Of a stretch of DNA of 64,000 nt, positions 15,349 to 23,823 are shown one piece after another. Below the pieces are notes generated by a model. That model was not told where the DNA came from and made no database searches. It was given only the letters and a program-made list of their open reading frames with translations. The stretch covers positions 248,001 to 312,000 of the forward strand of contig NZ_SMGE01000001.1 in assembly GCF_004339525.1 (NCBI RefSeq), read 5' to 3'. This stretch comes from Flavobacterium sp. 90 (GTDB taxonomy: Bacteria; Bacteroidota; Bacteroidia; Flavobacteriales; Flavobacteriaceae). The position numbers and the translations under genes were made by a program. Each line of letters starts with the position of its first letter. The first letter of the stretch is position 1.

Positions 15349-17985
15349 TTATTTCAAACCAGCAATACTTTGCTCGATTGTAGCAATTTTTGCTAAAGCA
15401 TCGGCTTCTTTTTGTTTTTCGTTTGCTAATACTTTTTCTGGTGCTCCGGCAACAAATTTCTCGTTTGATAATTTTGCCTGAACTGATTTTAAGAAACCTT
15501 GCGTGTAAACTAACTCTGCAGTTAATTTTGCAACTTCAGCTTCAACGTCAATATTTCCTCCCGAAATCGGAATGAAATATTCATTTGATTTTACACGGAA
15601 AGATAACGCGCCGTCAACTTTAGCAGAAACATATTCGAAAGCTGAAATATTACCTAATTTCGTTACTATTGTATCGAAATAAGTTGCGATATTCTCGCTA
15701 TTGATTGCTTTTAATTCGATTGCATCTTTAAACGGAATATTTTTATCTTTTCTGATCGTTCTAATTCCTGAGATTACTTCAATTGTACTTTCGAAATCAG
15801 AAATCAAACTTGCGTTGAATGGTTTTAATTCTGGCCAAGTCGAAACAATTAAAGCTTCTTCTTTAGTCCTGTCAGCAATTAAATGCCAAATTTCTTCTGT
15901 TAAGAAAGGCATAAAAGGATGAAGCAACTTCAAGTTACTTTCTAACATTTCGATTGCTTTATCAAACGTTGCTTTGTCAATTGGTTGTTGATATGCCGGT
16001 TTGATCATCTCTAAAAACCAAGAACAAAAATCATCCCAAACCAATTTGTAAATTGCCATTAATGAATCTGAAATTCTGTATTTCTCAAAATTATCTTCAA
16101 TTTCAACCAATGTTTGCTGCAACTTAGCTTCGTACCATTCGATTGCCACTTTTGATGATTCTGGTTGCGAGATAGTTTCTGAAACTTCCCAACCTTTAAT
16201 CAATTTAACAGCATTCCATATTTTGTTTGTGAATGATTTTCCCTGAAGGCATAATTCTTCATCAAACATGATATCATTTCCTGCAGAAGCACTCAAAAGC
16301 AATCCTACACGAACTCCATCTGCACCAAATTTTTCGATCAAGTCTAAAGGATCAGGAGAATTCCCTAATGATTTAGACATTTTACGGCGTTGTTTATCAC
16401 GAACCAAACCAGTTAAATATACATTGGTAAATGGCTTTTCTCCAGCATATTCGTAACCTGCGATAATCATTCTGGCAACCCAAAAGAATAAAATATCCGG
16501 ACCTGTAACCAAGTCATTTGTTGGATAATAATATTTATAATCTGCACTTTCAGGATCCATGATTCCGCCAAAAACAGACATCGGCCAAAGCCAAGATGAA
16601 AACCAAGTGTCTAATGCATCAACATCCTGTTTTAAGTCAGATGTTGTTAGTGAATTGTTAGAAGTTCTTTCTTGTGCTAATTTTAATGCGTCTTCGATGT
16701 TTTCTGCAACTACGAAATCTTCTTTTCCGTCTCCGTAATAATACGCCGGAATTTGTTGTCCCCACCATAATTGACGAGAGATATTCCAATCACGGATATT
16801 GTTTAACCAGTGCGCATAAGTATTTTCGAATCGTTTTGGATGTAATTTAATATCGCCATCAACCAAAACAGATTGGATTGCCGGTTTTACTAAATCTTCC
16901 ATTTTCAAGAACCATTGGTCTGATAATCTTGGTTCGATTACAGCTTTTGTTCTTTCTGATGTTCCAACTTTATTTAAATGGATTTCGGTCTTCGCCAAAG
17001 CGCCAATTTCTTCTAACTCTTTTGCAACTTCGGTACGAACCACAAAACGATCTTTTCCTTGATAATGCAATCCGAAGCTATTTAATGTAGCATCTTCATT
17101 AAAGATATCAACGATTTCAAGATTATGCTTCTCTCCTAGCGTTTTATCATTCATATCGTGCGCCGGAGTTACTTTTAAACATCCCGTTCCGAATTCTACA
17201 TCTACATATTCGTCTTCGATAATTGGAATTACTCGGCCACAAATAGGAACGATTGCTTTTTTACCTTTTAAATGTGTAAAACGCTCATCATTTGGATTGA
17301 TACAAATTGCTGTATCTCCAAAAATAGTTTCGGGACGAGTTGTAGCAATAGTCAAAAATTCCTCAGTTCCTTCGATTTTATATTTCAGGAAAAATAATTT
17401 CCCTTGTTGTTCTTCATAAATAACTTCTTCGTCAGAAAGCGTTGTTTTTGCTTCAGGATCCCAGTTAACCATTCGGTATCCTCTATAAATTAATCCTTTG
17501 TTGTATAAATCAACAAACGATTTAATCACAGAAGCTGACATATCAGGATCCATCGTAAATTTGGTTCTTTCCCAATCGCAGGAAGCTCCAAGCTTTTTAA
17601 GCTGATCAAGAATTACTCCGCCATATTTATCTGTCCATTCCCAAGCGTGCGCTAAAAATTCTTCGCGGGTTAAATCATTTTTATTGATTCCTTCCGCTTT
17701 TAATTTCGCTACAACTTTTGCTTCCGTTGCAATCGACGCGTGATCCGTTCCCGGAACCCAACAAGCGTTGAAGCCTTTAAGACGCGCTCTACGAATCAAA
17801 ACATCCTGAATTGTATTATTCAACATATGTCCCATGTGCAAAACTCCTGTGACGTTTGGCGGCGGAATTACAATTGTATAAGGTGTTCTATGATCTGGTT
17901 CTGAATGAAAATAGTTGTTTTTCATCCAGTAATCATACCATTTGTTCTCGATTGTCTTAGCGTCAAATTGTGCTGGAATACTCAT
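15349..17985 (-). CDS. valS: Valine--tRNA ligase
   Basis: 878 residues, the usual length. It charges tRNA-Val with valine in the cytoplasm. The class-I signature HMGH is at 50-53 (PPPNVTGVLHMGH). The CP1 editing domain contains TIATTRPETIFGDTAI and GTGCLKVTPAHD. The KMSKS loop is in RRKMSKSLGNSPDPLD (about 540). The anticodon-binding domain follows, and the C-terminal ~65 residues form the Val-RS coiled coil. The start gives MSIPAQFDAKTIENKWYDYW, matching the family. It is monocistronic, with a heptad-repeat palindrome upstream and a bidirectional terminator downstream. Confidence 0.97.
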   Translation of the reverse strand: MSIPAQFDAKTIENKWYDYWMKNNYFHSEPDHRTPYTIVIPPPNVTGVLHMGHMLNNTIQDVLIRRARLKGFNACWVPGTDHASIATEAKVVAKLKAEGINKNDLTREEFLAHAWEWTDKYGGVILDQLKKLGASCDWERTKFTMDPDMSASVIKSFVDLYNKGLIYRGYRMVNWDPEAKTTLSDEEVIYEEQQGKLFFLKYKIEGTEEFLTIATTRPETIFGDTAICINPNDERFTHLKGKKAIVPICGRVIPIIEDEYVDVEFGTGCLKVTPAHDMNDKTLGEKHNLEIVDIFNEDATLNSFGLHYQGKDRFVVRTEVAKELEEIGALAKTEIHLNKVGTSERTKAVIEPRLSDQWFLKMEDLVKPAIQSVLVDGDIKLHPKRFENTYAHWLNNIRDWNISRQLWWGQQIPAYYYGDGKEDFVVAENIEDALKLAQERTSNNSLTTSDLKQDVDALDTWFSSWLWPMSVFGGIMDPESADYKYYYPTNDLVTGPDILFFWVARMIIAGYEYAGEKPFTNVYLTGLVRDKQRRKMSKSLGNSPDPLDLIEKFGADGVRVGLLLSASAGNDIMFDEELCLQGKSFTNKIWNAVKLIKGWEVSETISQPESSKVAIEWYEAKLQQTLVEIEDNFEKYRISDSLMAIYKLVWDDFCSWFLEMIKPAYQQPIDKATFDKAIEMLESNLKLLHPFMPFLTEEIWHLIADRTKEEALIVSTWPELKPFNASLISDFESTIEVISGIRTIRKDKNIPFKDAIELKAINSENIATYFDTIVTKLGNISAFEYVSAKVDGALSFRVKSNEYFIPISGGNIDVEAEVAKLTAELVYTQGFLKSVQAKLSNEKFVAGAPEKVLANEKQKEADALAKIATIEQSIAGLK

Positions 17986-18000
17986 TTATTAGGATTGTTT

Positions 18001-18128
18001 ATTCGTTTATTTTCTGTTTATTCGTTTAATCGTTGATTCGTTTAATCGTTAATTTCTGAAAGCTTTAGTAAAACCTAAATTCAATCCAAATCAATTAAAC
18101 GATTAAACAGTTAAACAAATAAACGAAA
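18001..18128. repeat. Palindromic TTTAATCG heptad repeat upstream of valS
   Basis: The first arm (18001-18052) has tandem-like units GTTTATT, GTTTAATC, GTTGATTC and GTTTAATC. The second arm (18092-18128) is its inverted counterpart with AATTAAACG, ATTAAACAG and TTAAACAAAT units. The same unit recurs at 35517-35604, 36000-36050 and 43741-43785. Confidence 0.7.
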
Positions 18129-18204
18129 CTTTGGTTCAATTTTTGTAATTATAACTGACAGCAAAAGTAAATAATTAAAGACACTATAAAAAGCGAAATA
18201 AAAA

Positions 18205-18235
18205 TTTGTGTATTAATTAAAACAAAGTATATTTA
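18205..18235 (+). promoter_or_regulatory. Promoter of the DUF1573 gene
   Basis: TTTG (18205-18208), 19 bases, TATATTTA (18228-18235). One mismatch to the Flavobacterium consensus; 23 bases before the ATG. Confidence 0.65.
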
Positions 18236-18258
18236 CTTACAACTTAAAATAATTTCAA

Positions 18259-18639
18259 ATGAAAAATGTTGCCACTTTTATTGTAATCGCATTGTTTTGT
18301 ACAATTGGTTATGCTCAAAACGGCCCAAAAATTGAATTTGCTGCCACAGACAACACAATTGATTATGGAAAAATTTCTAAGGGTGATAATGGAGTTCGCT
18401 CTTTTGAATTTACAAACACCGGAGATGCGCCTCTATTAATTACCGGAGCAGAATCTACAGTAAGCTCAATTGTCGTTACAAAACCAGCTGCAGCTATTTT
18501 GCCTGGTAAAAAAGGAAAAATTGATGTAAAATACAATATGGTTTCCGGTCCTATTCGTAAAACAATTACCGTTGAAACCAACGCCGTTAACTACCCTGAT
18601 GGTAGAGTCGCCTTAAAAATTAAAGGCGAAGTTTTATAA
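18259..18639 (+). CDS. DUF1573-domain exported protein
   Basis: 126 residues. Signal peptide to about residue 19 (TIGYAQN). The rest is a single Ig-like domain with the family pattern DNTIDYGKISKGDNGVRSFEFTNTGDAPLLI followed by LPGKKGKIDVKYN, which defines DUF1573 proteins. These are periplasmic or surface beta-sandwich proteins abundant in Bacteroidota, without a defined role. It has its own promoter and terminator, so it is a stand-alone gene. Confidence 0.85.
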   Translation: MKNVATFIVIALFCTIGYAQNGPKIEFAATDNTIDYGKISKGDNGVRSFEFTNTGDAPLLITGAESTVSSIVVTKPAAAILPGKKGKIDVKYNMVSGPIRKTITVETNAVNYPDGRVALKIKGEVL

Positions 18640-18662
18640 AAAAACAATAATCTAAAAATAGT

Positions 18663-18698
18663 AAAAGCCGTTTCTTATTAAGGAACGGCTTTTTTTTA
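18663..18698 (+). terminator. Terminator after the DUF1573 gene
   Basis: AAAAGCCGTTTCTT pairs with AAGGAACGGCTTTT (one G-T pair), followed by eight T. Confidence 0.85.
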
Positions 18699-18752
18699 TG
18701 AATCTAATTCTTCTTAATTAAACCCCACAGGTTTTAATCCCGAGGATTCAGG

Positions 18753-18960
18753 CAATGTCATTAAGTTAAGGGGAAATCTACAAAATTACTTAACAGTTTA
18801 ATCAAAAAAGTAATTAGAAAAATCCGTTTTTATCAGCGTTTTCGCTTTAGCGAATCAGTAAAATCAGTGTCTAATTTTGACGCGGATAAAACAGATTTAC
18901 TTCGTAAAAACGCAGATAAAAACGGATTTTATTTTCTAAAAGCTTAACTTAATGACATTG
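18753..18960. repeat. Nested inverted repeat element
   Basis: Outer 18-bp perfect arms CAATGTCATTAAGTTAAG (18753-18770) and its reverse complement (18943-18960) enclose inner arms at 18821-18844 (AATCCGTTTTTATC...) and 18903-18928. The centre holds GCTTTAGCGAATCAG-type sequence. The inner blocks (AACGCAGAT plus AACGGATTT) resemble those in the 14782-15295 element, so these may be one repeat family. Confidence 0.75.
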
Positions 18961-19011
18961 AGCTTTGGGACTGTTGGTTTTGTCGTAGAATATGATATTT
19001 TTTTATTGTCA

Positions 19012-19046
19012 AATCTTTGTCAAAGTTTTGAACTTTGACAAAGATT
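19012..19046. repeat. Hairpin repeat CTTTGTCAAAG
   Basis: AATCTTTGTCAAAGTT (19012-19027), TTG loop, AACTTTGACAAAGATT (19031-19046). A near copy is at 53101-53131. Confidence 0.75.
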
Positions 19047-19094
19047 GAACTTTCGTTGCGGAGTTACTTACGAAGATTTCTCCTTCGTCGAAAT

Positions 19095-20135
19095 TGTAAA
19101 GGTTACTTATTTCGGTAACGGATTTATCATTTCGATTGGTTTTTTTCCATCAATACCTTGATGTGGTCTTTCATGATTATAATAATATAAGTATTGCAAT
19201 AATTCTTCTTTTAATTCTTCATGAGAATCAAAATCTGTGTCTCTCAATAAATCATCTTCAAGAGTTCTCCAAAAGCGTTCAACTTTACCATTAGTTTGTG
19301 GTCTGTAGGGTTTTGTGTACCTATGAACAATACCTAATTCCATTAACATCCTCTCAAAAGGGTGATTATTTTTCACTTTGCTTGTTTTAGGTCCAAATTC
19401 AGCTCCATTATCAGATAATATCTCTTCAAATTTTATTTCATAATGATCACTTAGGATGTTTAAACATTTCAATGCCGCAAACATAACTGTTAAACTGGTA
19501 ATATCAGAAACTAATTCAGCCCAGGCAATTCGACTGTAATCATCTATTACACAAACTAAATAGCGATTTTTATTTTCCCCTTTAATTATACTTTTGCTCA
19601 AATAATGACAATCAATATGACCAAGTTGTCCCATTCTTTCCTTGATTATTTTTTGATGATTCTTTTTAATCTTCGGAGTTAATCTATTTATTTTATTGCG
19701 TTTTAAAATATTATAAACTCCTGAATATGATGGTGTATGCTTCCCTAATTTGGGTCTTAAGATACTAACAATTTCATATTTGTTGTTTCCTTTTTCTCGT
19801 AATGCAATTACTTTTTGCTCTATAAAAGGCAAAGGACGTCTTGTTTTATATTTGGGACCTCTTTTTTGGGGCAATAAATCAATAGATTTCCCACTTTGTT
19901 TAAAGCGATTATAATACTTTAAAAAACTCTTTCGGCAAGTATTATTTGCTGCATAAAAATCCATTGCTTTTTTATACAAAGGATGAGTTTTATTTTTTAC
20001 CTGTTCATATTCTTTTATTAGAAAACGATACTTCTCTAAGTAGTTCCGCTCTAAAGTGGAATCCTGACTATTATTTCTCATCGTAACAAAATTTATTAAA
20101 GTTAAATTTTGTTACCGAAATATCTAACATCTACA
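19095..20135 (-). mobile_element. Complete IS481-type insertion sequence, 1041 bp, with 5-bp target duplication
   Basis: Left end 19095-19119 (TGTAAAGGTTACTTATTTCG...) and right end 20111-20135, read in reverse, (TGTAGATGTTAGATATTTCG...) match at 20 of 25 positions and both begin with TGT, as IS481 elements do. GAAAT is duplicated at 19090-19094 and 20136-20140. Joining the flanks restores a TCGAAATGACAAGATTG block that is also present intact at 15129-15145, so the ends and the duplication support each other. The element carries one transposase gene and no cargo. Confidence 0.88.
19107..20081 (-). CDS. IS481-family transposase
   Basis: 324 residues. The N-terminal ~110 residues form a helix-turn-helix region (CRKSFLKYYNRFKQSGK, QKRGPKYKTRR). 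The DDE integrase core follows: first Asp in GHIDCHYL (about 155), second Asp in ILSDNGAEFG (about 221), and Glu in TNGKVERFWR (about 266), then the terminal YNHERPHQGIDGKKP typical of rve_3 transposases. All three catalytic residues are present and the frame is intact, so it is probably active. The stop codon lies inside the left terminal repeat. The start ATG is about 30 bases inside the right terminal repeat. Confidence 0.92.
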   Translation of the reverse strand: MRNNSQDSTLERNYLEKYRFLIKEYEQVKNKTHPLYKKAMDFYAANNTCRKSFLKYYNRFKQSGKSIDLLPQKRGPKYKTRRPLPFIEQKVIALREKGNNKYEIVSILRPKLGKHTPSYSGVYNILKRNKINRLTPKIKKNHQKIIKERMGQLGHIDCHYLSKSIIKGENKNRYLVCVIDDYSRIAWAELVSDITSLTVMFAALKCLNILSDHYEIKFEEILSDNGAEFGPKTSKVKNNHPFERMLMELGIVHRYTKPYRPQTNGKVERFWRTLEDDLLRDTDFDSHEELKEELLQYLYYYNHERPHQGIDGKKPIEMINPLPK

Positions 20136-20153
20136 GAAATGACAAGATTGTGG

Positions 20154-20645
20154 CTACTTTTCAGTTTTCGCCACACATTCAGTAGTCGAAAACTTATACT
20201 TTACCTTTTCAAAATCGATAGGTTTATCTTTTACCAAATAAGTAACTCCCATTGTAGTTTGCATGGTTCCGTTTCCTAAAATAAGTTGTTTATCACGTTT
20301 TAAAAGTGCCATTGGGTTTTTGAATTTTACATTTTTATTTGTTGCATCTACAAATGTATAGTCAATAAATAAGGTATCTCCATGAAATTCACCTGCAACT
20401 TCACCCGTTCTTACTGTCGAAGGAGCAACTTTCATTACCATATCGCCAGCTAATTTTCCGTTTTTTAAAGTATTTAATTTTAAATCTATTGTATCTTTTT
20501 CATAAATCGCTTTATAGCACTCTGTGCTTACAACTTTTTGACCTTCTGCTTTTGCTGCTTCAAGTTCTTTTTGTTTATTGTCATTTTTACAACTTTGGAA
20601 TCCTATGCAAGCCACAAGCAAGCAAAATACAACTGGTTTTTTCAT
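20154..20645 (-). CDS. Hypothetical lipoprotein
   Basis: 163 residues when started at the ATG at 20645 (MKKPVVFCLLVACIGFQSC), which gives a proper lipoprotein signal with Cys19. An upstream in-frame ATG (20702) would add 19 residues before the signal and run into a terminator stem, so I reject it. After the Cys come a charged spacer (KNDNKQKELEAAKAEGQK) and a beta-rich body. No family is recognised beyond a general lipocalin-like look. The IS481 element lies only 13 bases beyond its 3' end, so its downstream region was altered by the insertion. Confidence 0.7.
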   Translation of the reverse strand: MKKPVVFCLLVACIGFQSCKNDNKQKELEAAKAEGQKVVSTECYKAIYEKDTIDLKLNTLKNGKLAGDMVMKVAPSTVRTGEVAGEFHGDTLFIDYTFVDATNKNVKFKNPMALLKRDKQLILGNGTMQTTMGVTYLVKDKPIDFEKVKYKFSTTECVAKTEK

Positions 20646-20690
20646 AATTAGATATTTTAGGTTTATTCTTATTTTCATAAAATTAAATAA

Positions 20691-20719
20691 AAAAGAAGCC
20701 AAAAAAAAGGCTTCTTTTT
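20691..20719 (-). terminator. Terminator after the OmpA-like gene
   Basis: AAAAGAAGCC (20691-20700) and GGCTTCTTTT (from 20709) form the stem with an 8-base A loop. It lies just past the stop of the gene at 20763. Confidence 0.8.
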
Positions 20720-20762
20720 AAAATTATTATTTTTATTTAATCTGACGTCGTTAAATCGATAT

Positions 20763-22871
20763 TTACAACTTATTAATTACAAATTCGCTTCGTCTGTTTA
20801 ATTCGTGTTCCTCTTCTGAACAGGAATCATCTGTTTTACATTTTATAATTGGAACAGATTCTCCATAACCTTTAGCAGTAACTCTACTGGCATTTATACC
20901 GGACTGAATGATAAAATCTCTGGTCGAATTGGCTCTTTTTTGAGACAGTTCTTCATTATACTTTGCATTTCCGCGTGAGTCTGTATGTGAACCAATTTCG
21001 ATAACCATTCCAGGATATTTATTCATCAAAGCGACAACTCTGCCTAAAACTACTTTTGATTCTTTTCGGATATACCACATGTTGTAGTCAAAATAAATAG
21101 GATCTGTTTTGATAATTAATCGGTCTTTATTGTCTTTTACCACATCTTTTTCTTGTTTTAAAATCTCAGCTACTTTTTCCTTTTTCTTGGCTTCCGTAGC
21201 TTCTTTTAAAGCAATAAATTTTAATGCTTCTTTTTTCTTGTTTTCTTCTTCTATGATAATCTCTTGCTTTCTCTTGTTTTCGGCGTTTTGCTTTTCTTCC
21301 AATTTAATTGCATCTAATGATTTTAGTGCCAATGAACCATCGTTAGTCGCATATCTTACATTTCCAATTACCAGAGATTTAGATTCGTTGGTATATTGTT
21401 CTTTAAAAGCTACAATTGTATAAGAACTTTCGCAGGCTACTGTAAAACTGAATTTCCCGTCTGCTCCTGTAGTAATTGTATTTAATGCCTTTTTATCAGA
21501 ATCCTGTAATATTACGGTCGCATTTTCAAGAACCAAATTGGTAATTATATCTGTAATTGTTCCTGCAATATACTGCTTACAATCTTCTACAATTAACTCT
21601 TTTGTTTCTTTGAATGTATAAATATCATCACTTCCTTTCCCTCCTTCTCTATTTGAAGCAAAATATCCTTCCTTAGTATTTGAATCAACATTAAACGAAA
21701 AATCATCTGAATTTGAGTTTAGCGGTAAACCAATATTAATTGCTTTTGTGTATTCATTTCCATTGATTTCAGAAACAAAAACATCCAGCGATCCATAACC
21801 CAAATGTCCATCTGAAGAGAAATAAAGTTTATCGTCTTCAGAAACAAAAGGAAATTGTTCTCTTTTATCAGTATTGACATTCGGACCTAAATTTCGCGGA
21901 GTGTCAAATGCTCCTTTATTAATATTTACAGAATAAATATCAAATGAACCTAATGTTCCCGGCATATCAGATGCAAAATACAACACTTTTTCGTCTGGAC
22001 TTAGCGCAGGATGTTCTACCGAATAATTTGGACTATTAAACGGTAATGAAACTAGATTTGTCCATTTTCCTTCTACTAATTCGGCTTTAAAAATCTGAAG
22101 ATTTGAGATTTTCTGATCGTTCTTTTTCTTTTTTCCGTTTTTAGAATTATTACGCGTAAAATAAATCGTTTTTCCATCTTTTGTAAAAACAGCATTAGAT
22201 TCGTGCATTCCGGTTTTTAATTCATCAGCAAAATAAGTAATTGGAGCTTCAGCAGAATTAATACTCTGAATTGGTACTTTTACAATATTAAGATAAGTTT
22301 CATTATCCCATTTGTACTTTTTATCAAATAATCCCGGTTTTAGTTTTACTCCGGCAAAAACCAAATTATCTTTATATTTTACGGCTCCAAACTCCGAATT
22401 TGGTGTGTTTATAGCCAGATTATTAATCTCAAATCGTTTACCAATTGCAGATACATTTTCTAATATTTTAACTTCATTTTCAAAATTAGTAATATCTTCA
22501 GGTTTACCTGATTTGGTATAATATTCTCGTAAAACTGCATTTGCATCATCATAAGCATTTGTTGCTTTTAGCGTTTGCGCATATCTGTAATAATAATCTT
22601 TGCTTAAATCATTGCTATAACTTTTAATTAAAAGTCTATAGTAAAGTTGCGCTTTTATAAGATCATTGGTATAATAGTAAGAGTCTGCCAGATTTTTGAT
22701 CACTTCCTGCGAAGGTTTTTCTTCGGCTAGTTTTTTATATAAAGTAATTGCTTCAGCGTAATAAGTTCTATCAAAAAATTTCTTTGCTCTAACCAATTCC
22801 TGATCCTGGGCATTTATAAACTGTATTGAAAATACGAATATAATAACGAGTAGTTTTTTCATATTTTTCAT
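20763..22871 (-). CDS. OmpA-family outer-membrane protein with TPR and PD40 propeller
   Basis: About 702 residues from the ATG at 22871, one base after the upstream gene's stop. A further upstream ATG at 22898 would overlap that gene and hide the signal peptide. Signal peptide ends near INAQDQ. Then come TPR-like helices (about 10-120), a PD40/WD40-like propeller with repeats such as HPALSPDEKVLYFASDMPG and QFPFVSEDDKLYFSSDG (about 160-410), a CarboxypepD_reg sandwich (about 430-510), a Lys/Glu-rich coiled coil, and an OmpA domain (IEIGSHTDSRGNAKYNEELS, ending NRRSEF). This architecture binds peptidoglycan and usually follows PorP/SprF and a T9SS type-B protein, as here. Confidence 0.9.
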   Translation of the reverse strand: MKNMKKLLVIIFVFSIQFINAQDQELVRAKKFFDRTYYAEAITLYKKLAEEKPSQEVIKNLADSYYYTNDLIKAQLYYRLLIKSYSNDLSKDYYYRYAQTLKATNAYDDANAVLREYYTKSGKPEDITNFENEVKILENVSAIGKRFEINNLAINTPNSEFGAVKYKDNLVFAGVKLKPGLFDKKYKWDNETYLNIVKVPIQSINSAEAPITYFADELKTGMHESNAVFTKDGKTIYFTRNNSKNGKKKKNDQKISNLQIFKAELVEGKWTNLVSLPFNSPNYSVEHPALSPDEKVLYFASDMPGTLGSFDIYSVNINKGAFDTPRNLGPNVNTDKREQFPFVSEDDKLYFSSDGHLGYGSLDVFVSEINGNEYTKAINIGLPLNSNSDDFSFNVDSNTKEGYFASNREGGKGSDDIYTFKETKELIVEDCKQYIAGTITDIITNLVLENATVILQDSDKKALNTITTGADGKFSFTVACESSYTIVAFKEQYTNESKSLVIGNVRYATNDGSLALKSLDAIKLEEKQNAENKRKQEIIIEEENKKKEALKFIALKEATEAKKKEKVAEILKQEKDVVKDNKDRLIIKTDPIYFDYNMWYIRKESKVVLGRVVALMNKYPGMVIEIGSHTDSRGNAKYNEELSQKRANSTRDFIIQSGINASRVTAKGYGESVPIIKCKTDDSCSEEEHELNRRSEFVINKL

Positions 22872-22872
22872 T

Positions 22873-23802
22873 TTAAAAGAATCTTGGTGATTTATCAAAT
22901 CCTTTTCCTAATAGGTCTAAATCAAAAAGCAACATGATTTCATGTGTCCCTGAATTAAACTGTCCAAAATTTGTAAGTGTATAATCATAGGCATAACCCA
23001 CTCTCAAGGTAGGTGTTACATTAAAATTAAACAAAGCACTTACTGAATCGTCAATTCTATAAGCTGCACCAAATTCAAATTTGTTATTGTATAAAACATT
23101 GGCTGTCAAATCTATTGAAAGAGGCGCTCCTTTTACAATTTTTGTCATGAATGCCGGTTTTAATTTCCACATATCATCTAGCTGAAAAACATATCCTGCG
23201 GTTATGAAAGTATGTATATTATCAGATCCAAAAGCATTTACGCCTGATTTTTCTTCGATGTATTTTGATTTCAATAAATTAGGCGCTGATATTCCTGCAT
23301 AGAAGTTATCTCTAAAATAATAGGCTCCAACTCCAATATTAGGTTTTGTAGTGTTTATATTTTCGGCGAAAGCCATATCTGTCGCAGCATCATTAAATCG
23401 AAAACCGTTAAAATTGGTCTGCATTGACGATATTCCCGCTTTCAATCCTAGCGAAAGTTTATTTTTTCCTCCTAAATTTAGAACGTATGCAAAATCTGCA
23501 TAGACATTGTTTTCTTTTTTAGCTCCATCTCCAATATCATCTGATACAAATGAGATTCCGGCTTCAACTTTATCAGAAATTGCCGTGTGTCCAAAGAAGG
23601 TAAAAGTTTTTGGTGCTCCAACTGCACCAACCCATTGTGATCTGTACAAGCCACCAAAATTCATCATAGCAGGAACTCCTGTTGCATAAGCAGGATTTAC
23701 TACACTCATGTTATACATATAATGTGTGTATTCCGGATCTTGCTGTGCAGAAACGGATGTTATAGAGAGGAAGAAAGTTATATAGAGTATTATTTTTTTC
23801 AT
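22873..23802 (-). CDS. Type IX secretion system membrane protein, PorP/SprF family
   Basis: 309 residues with a signal peptide (ITSVSAQQ). The N-terminal motif DPEYTHYMYNMSVVNPAYATG and YRSQWVGAVGAPKTFTF are the family hallmarks. The rest is an outer-membrane beta barrel. PorP/SprF proteins help deliver or attach T9SS type-B cargo such as the SprB adhesin. The large type-B protein at 23824 is 21 bases upstream in the same operon, so this is likely its dedicated partner. It is a paralogue type, so the locus name sprF should not be assumed. Confidence 0.9.
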   Translation of the reverse strand: MKKIILYITFFLSITSVSAQQDPEYTHYMYNMSVVNPAYATGVPAMMNFGGLYRSQWVGAVGAPKTFTFFGHTAISDKVEAGISFVSDDIGDGAKKENNVYADFAYVLNLGGKNKLSLGLKAGISSMQTNFNGFRFNDAATDMAFAENINTTKPNIGVGAYYFRDNFYAGISAPNLLKSKYIEEKSGVNAFGSDNIHTFITAGYVFQLDDMWKLKPAFMTKIVKGAPLSIDLTANVLYNNKFEFGAAYRIDDSVSALFNFNVTPTLRVGYAYDYTLTNFGQFNSGTHEIMLLFDLDLLGKGFDKSPRFF

Positions 23803-23823
23803 GTGAAATTTATATTAAAAAAA

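Noticed and set aside
20646-20702. Longer start for the lipoprotein at 20154
   Set aside because: It would place 19 residues before a clear lipoprotein signal and lie within a terminator hairpin.
21109-21423. 104-residue plus-strand ORF inside the OmpA-like gene
   Set aside because: A shadow of the Lys/Glu-rich coiled-coil coding strand, which gives Phe/Ser-rich antisense frames.
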